From: Ignavibacteriales bacterium
GTDB taxonomy: Bacteria; Bacteroidota; Ignavibacteria; Ignavibacteriales; Melioribacteraceae
Reading direction: 5' to 3'
DNA length: 64,000 bases
Assembly (NCBI GenBank): GCA_026390795.1
Contig: JAPLFG010000003.1
Location: forward strand, 1,922,001-1,986,000
Shown here: piece by piece, positions 44,335-54,536 of the stretch
Layout: each line of letters begins with the position of its first letter
Numbering within the stretch: the first letter of the stretch is position 1
Made by a program: the position numbers and the translations under genes
The notes under the pieces: generated by a model
What the model was told of the DNA's origin: nothing
Database searches by the model: none
What the model saw: only the letters and a program-made list of their open reading frames with translations

Positions 44335-45225
44335 ATGAACATAATGCTCAGAACCAACTTAGAGTTGGAGAATTTTTTAAGTAAGAAAAAAATATCACAG
44401 ATTATACTTATCCCACCAATGCGGCTCTATGATAATGGATTAACTATTTCTATAGTCCCGGTAGAACTTGATACCGAATTTGAGCCGAGCTCAAGCTTTA
44501 ACGGTGATATCTGGAAATTAACCAGTAATAAATTTTCACTCACTCGAAATGCTCTAGACAAAATAGCCACTGCAGCAAGGATTAAATTTTCTAACAGCAG
44601 GATGTTATCAAGAGAAGTCAATGACGATGGAAGAGTAATTTACATCAAGCATCAAATCCAATATGAACTTCTTTGTACCGACGGAAGCAATAGAAGTTCA
44701 TCAACAACCGGTGAATATAACTACCACGAAGATTTATCAAGATTCCGTTTTTTGGAGGACATTATTCATGAGGGTGTAATAATTCATAAAAAGGGAGATC
44801 TAAATATTGAGCTAGTTGAGCGACGCAGAAACAATTCTGGATCTTTTGCAGAAGGAAATGCAAAGTCGAAAGCGCTCGGAGAAGTATTTTCTGAAATTAA
44901 AAAATCGTTCACACTAGAAGAATTACAAATCCCGATTCTTGTCGGGCGGGTCGTTGTAGATATTGAAGACATTCTATTGAAAAATCCAGAATTAAAATCA
45001 CACTATGCAGCAAAACTTCTCGATATCTCTAACCTTGCATATAATCTACCGCTCAATATTAACAATAAAGATTTATTGTCTTCTGCTTCAAACCGTGTAA
45101 ACAATAATGTATCAAATCAAATTCTACTTGCTACTAAAAAAAGAAGTGCAAGAAAAAACTCCAACTCAAAGCAAATAGAATTAATTCATAAAAAAGAAGA
45201 AACAAATCAATCTTTAATTTCGTAG
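44335..45225 (+). CDS. Hypothetical protein, first gene of SbcCD-like operon
   Basis: I do not recognise this 296-residue protein with confidence. It is soluble, with a beta-rich first half (I-I-L-I-P-P-M-R-L-Y, then I-Y-I-K-H-Q-I-Q-Y-E-L), a charged central segment F-A-E-G-N-A-K-S-K-A-L-G-E-V-F, then T-L-E-E-L-Q-I-P-I-L-V-G-R-V-V. The tail is Asn/Ser/Lys-rich. The central segment faintly recalls single-strand-annealing proteins that phages encode next to SbcCD-type nucleases; that is only a hunch. GGAG precedes the ATG. It ends 9 bp before the nuclease gene, so it is almost certainly co-expressed with it. Confidence 0.65.
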   Translation: MNIMLRTNLELENFLSKKKISQIILIPPMRLYDNGLTISIVPVELDTEFEPSSSFNGDIWKLTSNKFSLTRNALDKIATAARIKFSNSRMLSREVNDDGRVIYIKHQIQYELLCTDGSNRSSSTTGEYNYHEDLSRFRFLEDIIHEGVIIHKKGDLNIELVERRRNNSGSFAEGNAKSKALGEVFSEIKKSFTLEELQIPILVGRVVVDIEDILLKNPELKSHYAAKLLDISNLAYNLPLNINNKDLLSSASNRVNNNVSNQILLATKKRSARKNSNSKQIELIHKKEETNQSLIS

Positions 45226-45234
45226 GGAGCTTAA

Positions 45235-46395
45235 ATGAAATTAATTCATACTGCCGACTGGCATTTAGGTTCAGATCCTAAGCAACAATTAAAAGCGAGA
45301 GAGAGCTTAGATCAAATTGTTAAGTATTGCAATGAAGTTGAGATCGATGGAATCATTATTGCAGGTGATCTATGGGATTCAATCCAAAGCTTCGGTAATG
45401 ATACTGGGATAAAAATTGCACTAGAATACTTAAGGATTCTTTCGGATCTAGTAAAATTTATTTTTATAATCAAAGGTAATTCAGCTCATGATGCACGTGA
45501 AAGCATAAAACTTTTAGACCATCTGGAACAAAATATATTTACAATTGAAAATAATGTTGCTCTTGGTTTTAAAATCTTTAATGGGATTACTGCAACCGAT
45601 CTGTTCAAAGAAAAATCTCAAGGACCGATCGACTTATTAATACATGGCATCAGTTATCCGACAAAAGCTAATCTTTTAATTGGTACAGAAATCGATCAGC
45701 AAAATTTCAATTTTATCGAAATATTCTCTCGACTTTTAGGATTGCATGGAGATATAAGTGGCCGATACCCTGAAGTGCCGAAACTTACAGTCTTTCATGG
45801 AAATGTTTCTGGTTGTAAATTGTCTTCGGGGCAAACTCTTGTTGGTCAGGACATAATTATTCCATCCTACGAACTTGAAAAAACCAGAAGCAATTACTAC
45901 GCGCTCGGGCATATACATCTTCCTCAAAATATTAGTCCGATTATGCGTTATTCGGGTTCTCTTTATAATAAAGATTTTGGTGAGATTGAACAAAAGTATT
46001 TTGGTCTGATCGAATTTAATGGTGTTGAATGTTCAGTAACCAATATTCCTCTTCGGTCCAGTAGACCTATGATAATCATTGATGCAGAATTTAAAGGAGG
46101 ACACTTTCATTATAACAAAACAATTCCACATGGGGCCGAAATAAAATTAAGATGTTCGGTTAATGAAGCAGAACGAATCCTTATAACCTCAAGCGATTTG
46201 GATAAACTGAAATCAGAATTAGGAAGTGATCTCAAAATCGAGTTTGATGTTACTCCCACTGTTCGATCCAGCCGTAATGAAAAAATCATGCAATCCAAAA
46301 CTCTCCTTGAAGAGATCCATGAATATGCCAATGTTATAGGTGAGATGGTGCCTGATGGAATAAATGAAAAAATTAAAGATTTAGAATTTATTTAG
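45235..46395 (+). CDS. SbcD/Mre11-like metallophosphoesterase nuclease
   Basis: The 386-residue protein carries the five phosphoesterase motifs of Mre11/SbcD: Asp8/His10 (T-A-D-W-H-L-G), Asp45 (A-G-D-L-W-D), G-N-S-A-H-D (81-86), His188 (V-F-H-G-N) and His226/His228 (G-H-I-H). The third motif is a variant: the usual G-N-H-D is replaced by G-N-S-x-H-D, a spacing that recalls phage-type SbcD proteins. It should form a Mn-dependent nuclease with the ATPase encoded 11 bp downstream, trimming DNA ends and opening hairpins. AGGGAG precedes the start. Confidence 0.88.
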   Translation: MKLIHTADWHLGSDPKQQLKARESLDQIVKYCNEVEIDGIIIAGDLWDSIQSFGNDTGIKIALEYLRILSDLVKFIFIIKGNSAHDARESIKLLDHLEQNIFTIENNVALGFKIFNGITATDLFKEKSQGPIDLLIHGISYPTKANLLIGTEIDQQNFNFIEIFSRLLGLHGDISGRYPEVPKLTVFHGNVSGCKLSSGQTLVGQDIIIPSYELEKTRSNYYALGHIHLPQNISPIMRYSGSLYNKDFGEIEQKYFGLIEFNGVECSVTNIPLRSSRPMIIIDAEFKGGHFHYNKTIPHGAEIKLRCSVNEAERILITSSDLDKLKSELGSDLKIEFDVTPTVRSSRNEKIMQSKTLLEEIHEYANVIGEMVPDGINEKIKDLEFI

Positions 46396-46406
46396 GGGAA
46401 TGAATT

Positions 46407-49133
46407 ATGAAAATATTAAAGCTTGAACTCAGAGGCGCAATTGGAATTCTGAAAGGGATTGGAAGAGAAGAAATTGCAATTGATTTTTCAATTTTTGATA
46501 ATGGATTAATTGCGCTTGTCGGAGAAAACGGGCGAGGGAAAACAACTATAATAGAGAATCTGCATCCCTTTCGAAGACTCATATCGAGAGAAGGAAATCT
46601 TTCTGATCATTTTATCATGAAGGATTCTTTTAGAAAATTAGCATTTGAATTAAATGGTAAAGTTTATAACTCTGAAATCTACATCGACGGAATAACAAAA
46701 AAGATGGAGGCATATCTTAGATGCGATGGGTATGCTCTCAATGATGGAAAGCCGACAAGTTACGACCAGCTCATCGAACGACTTTTAGGAAGTGAGGAAC
46801 TATTTATAAATAGTGTTTTTAGTGCTCAGAAAAGTAGAGGTATATCAAGCCTATCAGCAAATCAAAGGAGGGAACTCTTTTATGAGTTGCTCAGACTCAA
46901 TCAATATGAGGTCTACTGCCAGGAAGCAAAAGTAAAAATAAGATCTATAGAATTAGAACATTCCCTGAAAAAAGGGGAAATCAACCAGCTTGAAAGTCAA
47001 TGTAAAAAATTGAAATCTATTGAAGAGGACTACAATAGAATAGTGATAGAAAATGTAACACTTTCAAATGAAATAATTATTCATGAAGAACAAATTCAAC
47101 TTTGCCGTTCTAATATTGAAGAGATGCACAAAGAGGAAGCTCTACTCAATGAAAAAATCAACCAACAAGCAATTCTTAATGGAAACATCGCTGCCTTATC
47201 GGAAGATCTCATTAACGTGGAAAAAAATATCGAAGATCGACTCAATGCACTCTTTGAGGAGAGGGATGAAGCTCTAAAAAGAGAGAGTGATAAATCAGGG
47301 GCCTCAAATTCATTGAAAGCTGAACGATCGCGCCTCGAATATGAAATACAACAAGTTAATAGTCATGACCATTGGGTAATAATAAAACACGAGATAGAGA
47401 GTCTTCAATTGGAGAATATCAAATTGAAGGAAGAAATCAAACTTCTCCAAGAATATTCAGCTCAAGAAGAAGAAGTCGATCGACTTATCCTCACAAGAGA
47501 TACTTTAAGAGAAGAATCGACGAAGCTGACTGAATCAGAATTATCCTTATCAACAGAATTAACTAGAATACAGCATGAAGAAAAACAAGAAGCTAATTTG
47601 ATTTTACCATTATATGAAGGGATACAAATTGTTAAAAATGAATTAGTGGAATTAACCAATCAATTTAAGATGTTTACTTCAGATAGAGAAAGCCTTATTA
47701 GTACTAATAGAGAAAAATTAGAAAGTATTGAACATGAAATAAAAACTCTTGATTTAGTTCCATGTGAAGAGATGGTTGCTATGAACTGTCCTCTCATAAA
47801 AAATGCATACTTACGTAAAGAATCGATTGAACCCCTAAGAAAGGATTATGAGAAAATACTATCGGCATTTGGAGTTAGACTAAGTAAAACATCTTCCGAG
47901 ATTGATGACCGAAATAATTCATTTAATAGGAAGACCATCGAACTGCAAAATTCAGAAAAAGCTCTAACTATAAAATATCAGCGACTATACGGACAGATAC
48001 AGGCGAAACAAGATCGAATAAAAATCACTAAGAGTTCCAAGCTTAAAGAATTAGAAATACTTGAAGCTTCCAAATTAGATTTTCGTAAAAAAAAGATTGA
48101 TGATTATAAAATTCTTAGCTCTTCCTCGTTAATAAAAATCGAAAATAATGAGAACTTAATATTGGTGAAGATAGATCTGTTAAATGAAATATCGCTGAAA
48201 GAGAATTCAAATCTAGAAGCATTAAATAATAAAATAAAAGATATCATCAATCAGATCGAAAATCTAGAAGCTCAAAAAATTTCTGCCATTGAAAGCCTCA
48301 AGAGTCAATATGTTCAAAAAGAAATTGCACTTAAAAATGAAGAGTTGTTTAGATGTGATCATTTCAACAAACTGATTGCCGAAGCTCAAATTAAATTGGA
48401 CCCGATGTTAAACAACAAACTAATAATACTTAAAGAAAATCTGAGAAAGCTAGAAAACTCAATGCAGCTTCAGTTGACTGAACTGGCAACACTTCAGAAG
48501 AAGATAATGGAGCATCAAGGAAAAATTCTTCTTCATTCTGAGGAACTAAAAAGAAAGGAAGAAATCGAAATCAGTTTGATTAGCTCACATCTTGCTCTCA
48601 AACAACTTGAAAAAGAGCATGCTGACTATCACTTTCTTGAAAGGGCATTCGATAAAACAGGAATACCGGTATTGAAGTTGGAAAATACAGGTTACGAAAT
48701 TACATCCCTCGCGAATGATCTTCTAAAGTATTTTGATAATGATTTTAGAATTGTATTTGAAACTATGCGACCAACTAAGGATAAGAAGAAAATGAAAGAA
48801 GTATTCGACATAAATGTTATTGACTCAGAAGGAATATGCGAATTAAAAAATAAATCAGGTGGTGAGAGAGTATGGATCGAAACTAGCATTCAATTAGCAA
48901 TAGGAATACTTCTTCGACATCAGGGGAAAAATCTTCAGACAAGTTTCTTGGATGAACAGGATGGATCACTTGATATAGAAAACGCACTTAATTATCGTCA
49001 GATGATAGAAAGTGCCCACCGAAGAGCTGATGTCTTCAATACTATTATAATAACACACCGACAAGAATTGCTTGAGCTTATATCTCAAAAAATCCTTTTG
49101 GATGAAGAAGGAATTAGAATAATTCTTAACTGA
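46407..49133 (+). CDS. SbcC/Rad50-like SMC-family ATPase
   Basis: This 908-residue protein has Walker A G-E-N-G-R-G-K-T (39-46), a long two-way coiled coil (about 170-440 and 470-780), the signature S-G-G-E-R from Ser817 and Walker B F-L-D-E-Q-D-G-S-L-D (Asp849/Glu850) with an intact D-loop. It should clamp DNA ends and drive the partner nuclease. Near residue 451 the coil apex has P-C-E-E-M-V-A-M-N-C-P-L, two Cys seven residues apart instead of the C-X-X-C zinc hook. It is shorter than E. coli SbcC (about 1,050). It sits 11 bp after the nuclease gene and 5-17 bp before the TPR gene. Confidence 0.88.
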   Translation: MKILKLELRGAIGILKGIGREEIAIDFSIFDNGLIALVGENGRGKTTIIENLHPFRRLISREGNLSDHFIMKDSFRKLAFELNGKVYNSEIYIDGITKKMEAYLRCDGYALNDGKPTSYDQLIERLLGSEELFINSVFSAQKSRGISSLSANQRRELFYELLRLNQYEVYCQEAKVKIRSIELEHSLKKGEINQLESQCKKLKSIEEDYNRIVIENVTLSNEIIIHEEQIQLCRSNIEEMHKEEALLNEKINQQAILNGNIAALSEDLINVEKNIEDRLNALFEERDEALKRESDKSGASNSLKAERSRLEYEIQQVNSHDHWVIIKHEIESLQLENIKLKEEIKLLQEYSAQEEEVDRLILTRDTLREESTKLTESELSLSTELTRIQHEEKQEANLILPLYEGIQIVKNELVELTNQFKMFTSDRESLISTNREKLESIEHEIKTLDLVPCEEMVAMNCPLIKNAYLRKESIEPLRKDYEKILSAFGVRLSKTSSEIDDRNNSFNRKTIELQNSEKALTIKYQRLYGQIQAKQDRIKITKSSKLKELEILEASKLDFRKKKIDDYKILSSSSLIKIENNENLILVKIDLLNEISLKENSNLEALNNKIKDIINQIENLEAQKISAIESLKSQYVQKEIALKNEELFRCDHFNKLIAEAQIKLDPMLNNKLIILKENLRKLENSMQLQLTELATLQKKIMEHQGKILLHSEELKRKEEIEISLISSHLALKQLEKEHADYHFLERAFDKTGIPVLKLENTGYEITSLANDLLKYFDNDFRIVFETMRPTKDKKKMKEVFDINVIDSEGICELKNKSGGERVWIETSIQLAIGILLRHQGKNLQTSFLDEQDGSLDIENALNYRQMIESAHRRADVFNTIIITHRQELLELISQKILLDEEGIRIILN

Positions 49134-49150
49134 AAATTATGGAGAAGATC

Positions 49151-50311
49151 ATGATTAAATACTATTTCAGAATTACACCCTACATATTGGATTCCAACCA
49201 TAATGTTGTAGATCCATTGTATACGACTTATGAAGATTTACCTATAAATGATGAAATCAAAAATAAAATAAAACTCTGGGTTAAAACGATTAAAAGTTAT
49301 GTTGAAAAACCAAATAGTTATTACAGCATAAAAAGTATTCATTGGTATGCTCTAAAATTAAAAGAAGAGATACAGCAATATTTGGGAGAAGAATGGAAAA
49401 TTATTTGTTGTTCAAAACAAAAGATAATAGGATATCTGTTTGATGAACTTAAAAAAGTAGCTAATTTTCATAAAAAAGAAGGACATTACTTTAAAGCTAT
49501 CGAATACTATAAAGGATCCATTGCATTAAACCCAAGGGATTATGAAGTATTAAATAGTATTGCTTTTTGTTATTATGAATTAGATCTGCTTGAGGATGCA
49601 TGTTACCACTTAAAATTAAATATTGAACAAAGCCCTTTCCACGCTCCTGCCTTTTTCAATTTGGGTCTTTGTTATAGGAAGTCAAATGATTTTGTGGTTG
49701 CCGGAATTTATTTTGAAAAGGCAAAGAATCTTAATCCCGAAAATGTTGACTATATTATTAATTATGCACACAATTTTATCGATTTAAAGTTTTATAAAAT
49801 GGCAATCGAAATTCTACTTGCTGCATCCATTAAAATGAATGGGAATAGAGAAATATTAGAAAAACTTTCTTATGCTTATTTACATGCCGAAGAATATCTA
49901 GAATCAATAAAGTTATTACAAGAGCTTATACTACTTTATCCAGACGACCCTACCCTCATCTTTAAGTTAGGTTTTTGTTTTTCGCTAATTGACGAGAATG
50001 AAAAGTCCACTAAGTGCTATGTAGATGCGCTAAAAATAGATCCGGATTATGGCGAGTGTTATTACAATATCGCACTCAACTATCATTTTCAGGGGCTAGA
50101 TCATTTATCTGTAGACATGTATGTTCGGGCACTTTTACGTAATTCCCAGCATGCAGAACATTTTTGGCAAAGGAATAATTTACTTTTAAATCTAGATATT
50201 CCCGATGATTTCAAAGAAAAGATACTCATTTTCGGTTCAGAGAATGGGGACGAACGTGCAAAAATTATATTAGAAGATTCAAATTTACATCAACAAAATT
50301 CATATCAATAA
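49151..50311 (+). CDS. TPR-repeat protein, last gene of SbcCD-like operon
   Basis: The protein has about 386 residues. I prefer ATG 49151 to the in-frame ATG 49139, because a GGAG at 49141-49144 lies 6 bp before 49151 and would be inside the gene otherwise. The first about 110 residues are not repeats (W-V-K-T-I-K-S-Y, W-Y-A-L-K-L-K-E). About six to seven TPR motifs follow (for example F-K-A-I-E-Y-Y-K-G-S-I-A-L-N-P and F-F-N-L-G-L-C-Y-R-K). There is no signal peptide, so it is cytoplasmic. TPR proteins act as adaptors; partners here are probably the nuclease complex or the unknown first protein, inferred from co-transcription. Confidence 0.8.
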   Translation: MIKYYFRITPYILDSNHNVVDPLYTTYEDLPINDEIKNKIKLWVKTIKSYVEKPNSYYSIKSIHWYALKLKEEIQQYLGEEWKIICCSKQKIIGYLFDELKKVANFHKKEGHYFKAIEYYKGSIALNPRDYEVLNSIAFCYYELDLLEDACYHLKLNIEQSPFHAPAFFNLGLCYRKSNDFVVAGIYFEKAKNLNPENVDYIINYAHNFIDLKFYKMAIEILLAASIKMNGNREILEKLSYAYLHAEEYLESIKLLQELILLYPDDPTLIFKLGFCFSLIDENEKSTKCYVDALKIDPDYGECYYNIALNYHFQGLDHLSVDMYVRALLRNSQHAEHFWQRNNLLLNLDIPDDFKEKILIFGSENGDERAKIILEDSNLHQQNSYQ

Positions 50312-50729
50312 ATTTTATAAAAATCCTTTTAAACTACGAACGTAAATCCAAAGATAATTTGATATATCATTAAAAAAAAACCATCGTCGTAACAATTTAC
50401 TAAGTAAAGAAGATAATGTTACCAAAATCAAAGTGGAATATGAACATCAAAATTTTTTCTCGAGAAGTAAATAGAATACCTTAGGCGATTTTACGACAAA
50501 TTGAACCTAATCTTTGAGACTATATTTAAAGATAGTTCTTTTCCAAAATTTACATTGGTTTTCACTAGATGGTGGTGGGGGGGTATATGAAAATTTTTAC
50601 AAAATCATTGCTTTATAAACCGAAACCACAATATTTAAGAAATTAATACATTCTAAAAGCATCCAAAACCCGGCACCTTTGACAAAAACTAGTGTCTTTT
50701 TGTAAAAAATAGAAATGTAAATTCGTATT
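50312..50729. other. Gene-free convergent region (418 bp)
   Basis: This region lies between the SbcCD-like operon and a convergent core gene, and is probably the right edge of the accessory island. It contains a G-run near 50570-50582 and a weak A/T hairpin (50682-50703). I see no gene, tRNA or attachment-site repeat. Confidence 0.5.
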
Positions 50730-52790
50730 TCAGCTTAGCTGTTTTAACGCTTCATCCAAATCTGTTGTTGGCATGTTACAAGAAAAGTTTTTACACACAT
50801 AAAAGGTTGGTTGAGATTGAATGGTTGTGTATTTATTGAGATAGTTGAATGGGAGACAATGATTCTCATCTTCTTCATCTTCAAAAACAACAACTTTATT
50901 TGGTATAAATGGTTGAGAGAGTCGTGCTAATGTTTTTTTTGTTTTCTCATCATGAAAGTTGCCCGCAACAATAACCTCAAAACTCGGGCCCCAAGCGAAA
51001 TCCAATGAGCAAAGAAGCAGCGTGAATGCCTGCGGGTTTTTGCAAAGTATTGATGAAGCAGAGTCAAAAATTTTATTGGCAAAGGTTTCATATTTAGAGT
51101 CAGCAGTAATTCTTGCAAGGCGCAAAAGATTAGTGGCCAAAACCGAGTTTGCCGAAGGGATTGCACCGTCATAATATTCTTTTGTCCTTGCGATTAACGA
51201 TTCGCCAAAGTCAGGTGTGAAGAAAAAACCACCGTTATTATTATCCCAGAAATGTTTAATAGATAATTCGGTTAATAGAATTGCTTCCTTTATATAATCA
51301 GCTTTGAAAGTTGATTCATACAATTCAAGCAGCGCCCAGATCGTAAATGCATTGTCATCGATATTGGCAGTTAAACTCGATTCACCATTTCTGAATCTGT
51401 GTAATAATCTACCATCTGCGATTGTTAGATGTCTATTTATGAATTCAAGTGCGAGCTCTGCAGTCTTAATATATTTAGAATTATCAAACACACGTCCTGC
51501 TTTTGCTAGTGCAGCAATCATTAAAGCATTCCAATCCGAAAGGATCTTATCATCTTTATAAGGGCGAATTCTATTTTTGCGGTATTCAAAAAGTTTAATC
51601 CGAATTTTTTCCAAACGATTTTCACTAACTAAATTTTCTTTTGAATCGGCAAGATGTAAAATGTTTGAACCTGTATTCTGATTTGTTGATTCTTCTTTGA
51701 AATTACCTTCAGCGCTTATTTTAAATACTTTGAATGCAATGTCAGCATCATCTTTTCCAAGAACATCTATTAATTCTTGTTGATTCCAGATGTAATATTT
51801 GCCTTCAACACCATCACTGTCCGCATCTTCGGCAGAATAAAACCCACCGTCGAGTGAAGTCATATCACGTAAAACGTACGATACAATTTCATCTACAGTT
51901 TCCTTGAATTCGCTAATTCCCGTTGCTTGGTACACTTCAATATAAGCCATTATTAAAAGCGCTTGATCGTATAACATTTTTTCAAAGTGCGGAACAAGCC
52001 ATTTAGCATCAGTTGAATATCTGTGAAAACCAAAACCAATTTGATCAAAAATCCCTCCCTGACGCATCTTGAGCAAAGTTTTGGTTACCATTTCAAGTGC
52101 CTTTTGAGTGCCGGTTCTTTTCCAATAACGGAGAAGAAACATCAAATTGTGGGGTGAAGGAAATTTTGGTGCTGTTCCAAAACCGCCGTGTACAGCATCA
52201 AATCGTTTTTCAAAATTCCTGTATGCATCCTCAAAAATTTCTGTACTTAATTGTTCCGGAGTATTGAAAGAGTATGATTCCTTGAGATAATTTGTAATTT
52301 CTTCCGAACTCTTTACAATCTCATTCCGATTTGTTCTCCATGCTTCATCAATTTTCAAAATTAAATCTTTAAATCCGATTCTTCCGTAGTGGCTTTCCTT
52401 GGGAAAATATGTTCCCGAGAAGAAGGGTTTTTTACCGGGAGTCATGATAATAGTTAAAGGCCAGCCACCGCTGCCGTTCATCATTTGACAGACCATCATA
52501 TAAATGTTATCAATATCAGGACGTTCTTCACGGTCAACTTTTATTGAAATGAAAACTTGATTCATTAGATGTGCTGTTTCTTCATCCTCAAATGATTCAT
52601 GTTCCATCACATGGCACCAATGGCAGGTTGAATATCCAATTGAAAGAAAGACAGGTTTATCCTCGCGCTTTGCTTTCTCAAAAGCTTCGTCACTCCACGG
52701 ATACCAATTAACGGGATTATGTGCATGCTGCAAAAGGTACGGACTTTTTTCGTTGATGAGTCGATTAGAATTTTGGCGAGATTGAATCAT
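50730..52790 (-). CDS. DUF255 / thioredoxin-domain protein (YyaL/SSP411-like)
   Basis: The 686-residue protein begins with [20 protein letters not shown] and a thioredoxin-like domain with the pair Cys56/Cys59 in S-T-C-H-W-C-H-V-M, all typical of the DUF255 family. The remainder is an alpha-toroid resembling six-hairpin glycosidases or epimerases ([24 protein letters not shown]). It has no signal peptide, so it is cytoplasmic. Family members are widespread but their reaction is not well defined. A remnant of a second copy lies at 55586-55681. Confidence 0.92.
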   Translation of the reverse strand: MIQSRQNSNRLINEKSPYLLQHAHNPVNWYPWSDEAFEKAKREDKPVFLSIGYSTCHWCHVMEHESFEDEETAHLMNQVFISIKVDREERPDIDNIYMMVCQMMNGSGGWPLTIIMTPGKKPFFSGTYFPKESHYGRIGFKDLILKIDEAWRTNRNEIVKSSEEITNYLKESYSFNTPEQLSTEIFEDAYRNFEKRFDAVHGGFGTAPKFPSPHNLMFLLRYWKRTGTQKALEMVTKTLLKMRQGGIFDQIGFGFHRYSTDAKWLVPHFEKMLYDQALLIMAYIEVYQATGISEFKETVDEIVSYVLRDMTSLDGGFYSAEDADSDGVEGKYYIWNQQELIDVLGKDDADIAFKVFKISAEGNFKEESTNQNTGSNILHLADSKENLVSENRLEKIRIKLFEYRKNRIRPYKDDKILSDWNALMIAALAKAGRVFDNSKYIKTAELALEFINRHLTIADGRLLHRFRNGESSLTANIDDNAFTIWALLELYESTFKADYIKEAILLTELSIKHFWDNNNGGFFFTPDFGESLIARTKEYYDGAIPSANSVLATNLLRLARITADSKYETFANKIFDSASSILCKNPQAFTLLLCSLDFAWGPSFEVIVAGNFHDEKTKKTLARLSQPFIPNKVVVFEDEEDENHCLPFNYLNKYTTIQSQPTFYVCKNFSCNMPTTDLDEALKQLS

Positions 52791-53022
52791 TAAATCCTTT
52801 TATATCATAAACGGAATTAAATTTTCCATAGTTCATTTTTGGTAAGTATCGGTAATTCTGCTTTACAAAGTCATATTATCTTGCTATAATCTATTTGAAA
52901 ATCCAGTGTCCTGATTAACTCAATAACGAACATTCCCATTAAACAGTTCAGAACGGTGAGAAAAATGTGTTCATTGGAAAATGAACAATTGAATTTAAGT
53001 TATAAATAAAACGGAGGAATTT

Positions 53023-54516
53023 GTGATGAAGATATTTGCACGTCTTATTCCAATAACTATTTTATTGACTTTAATTATTGTTAACACAAGTTTTTCTCAG
53101 GGATGGATAAAGGTCGGCAAACCTTCAGCGGGTAATGTTTATTGTTTGGCATTAAAGGAATCAACACTTTTTGCGGGAACCCAAAGTGGTATTCATACAT
53201 CAACAGACAATGGTTTAACTTGGGTATTCAGCGGGCTTGTGAATATTACAGTGAATACTATGACGGTCAGTGGTAACTATGTATTTGCCGGAACTAATGA
53301 CGGAGTTTATTTTTCTACAAACAATGGTGGCAGATGGGATATCGTTAACAAAGGAAATAATGGTATGAGCTATACAATAGTTAATGCTCTTGCTGTTGGT
53401 AGTGCCAATATTTTTGCGGGGACCAATGGAGGTGGTGTTTATGCATCTTCTAATAATGCCACTAGCTGGACAAGTGTTAATACCGGATTATCAGATCATA
53501 TCGTTCAGTCATTAGCTGTAATGGGCTCAACCCTCTTTGCCGGAACTTCATCAGGCGGTGTTTTTCAAACTGCCAATGGTGGAACTGTTTGGACAGTTGC
53601 TGGGATATCCGGTTTATCCATTAACACAATAGCTGTTATTGGCACTAATCTATTCGCTGGGACAAATGATGGTGTATATCTTTTCAACACGATATTAGCG
53701 ACTTGGACGTTAGTAAATAATGGACTAACCAGTTTAACAATACCTTCTCTAGTGGTTAGTCAAACAAATCTTTTCGCTGGGATTAATGGTGGAGGTGTCT
53801 ATTTATCAAAAAATAATGGTTCAAATTGGTCTGCTGTAAATACGGGTCTTACTGAATTTAATACAAAATGTATTGCAATAATGGGTTCATATCTATTTCT
53901 TGCTAATGGGAGCGGCAATATATGGCGACGTCCTTTGTCAGAAATGTTAACCAATCTATCTGTTAAAACAACAATTCCAAAACAATGGTTAGTTATATCA
54001 GCTGGGGTAAGGAATATTTCATTAGCAAACACATTCCAAGGCAATGTTGGAACACTATCATTTACTGCTCAATCATCTAATACCTTAGTTGCAAGCGCAT
54101 CTGTAACCGGATCTTCATTAAGCGTTACTCCTCTTTCAATAGGTGATTGTATCATTACTGTCACCGCAATTGATGCGGCTAACAATGACTTTTTAGCAAC
54201 CAGTTTTGATATTAATGTTGGTTTGACAGATGTTACAAGCGATCCGATTCCAAATGAATTTTCACTCTATCAGAATTTTCCGAATCCGTTCAATCCCTCT
54301 ACAAAAATAAAATATGAGCTCCCACAAAATGCGTTTATACAATTAAAAATATTTGATATGCTGGGGCGAGAAGTAAAAACAATTCTAAGTGGAGAACAAA
54401 CAGCAGGCTTTTACGAGATTGAATTTGATGCCAAAGAAATACCAAGCGGAATATATTTTTATAGAATTGAAGCAGGAGAATTTACACAAACAAAGAAAAT
54501 GATCTTGATGAAATAG
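53023..54516 (+). CDS. Secreted beta-propeller-like repeat protein with T9SS type A sorting domain
   Basis: This 497-residue protein has an N-terminal signal peptide (I-P-I-T-I-L-L-T-L-I-I-V then F-S-Q). About six repeats follow, each with L-F-A-G-T-x-x-G-G-V-Y and S-x-N-N-G-x-x-W-x-x-V-N, as in BNR/photosynthesis-stability-type beta-propellers (to about residue 300). A spacer domain precedes the C-terminal sorting domain (about 415-497: Y-Q-N-F-P-N-P-F-N-P-S-T-K-I-K-Y and G-I-Y-F-Y-R-I-E). It is therefore exported by Sec, then by the type IX system, to the surface or medium. GGAGG precedes the GTG-ATG start pair. Ligand unknown. Confidence 0.9.
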   Translation: MMKIFARLIPITILLTLIIVNTSFSQGWIKVGKPSAGNVYCLALKESTLFAGTQSGIHTSTDNGLTWVFSGLVNITVNTMTVSGNYVFAGTNDGVYFSTNNGGRWDIVNKGNNGMSYTIVNALAVGSANIFAGTNGGGVYASSNNATSWTSVNTGLSDHIVQSLAVMGSTLFAGTSSGGVFQTANGGTVWTVAGISGLSINTIAVIGTNLFAGTNDGVYLFNTILATWTLVNNGLTSLTIPSLVVSQTNLFAGINGGGVYLSKNNGSNWSAVNTGLTEFNTKCIAIMGSYLFLANGSGNIWRRPLSEMLTNLSVKTTIPKQWLVISAGVRNISLANTFQGNVGTLSFTAQSSNTLVASASVTGSSLSVTPLSIGDCIITVTAIDAANNDFLATSFDINVGLTDVTSDPIPNEFSLYQNFPNPFNPSTKIKYELPQNAFIQLKIFDMLGREVKTILSGEQTAGFYEIEFDAKEIPSGIYFYRIEAGEFTQTKKMILMK

Positions 54517-54536
54517 TTTTTTAAAATAATTGGAGG

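Noticed and set aside
50682-50703. Hairpin ACAAAAA / TTTTTGT considered as a terminator
   Set aside because: The stem is almost all A/T and not followed by a T-run in either direction, so it is expected by chance in this AT-rich DNA.
43111-50729. A search for direct repeats that could be attachment sites of the island
   Set aside because: I found no convincing repeat pair at the two edges and no tRNA gene, so no attachment site is reported.
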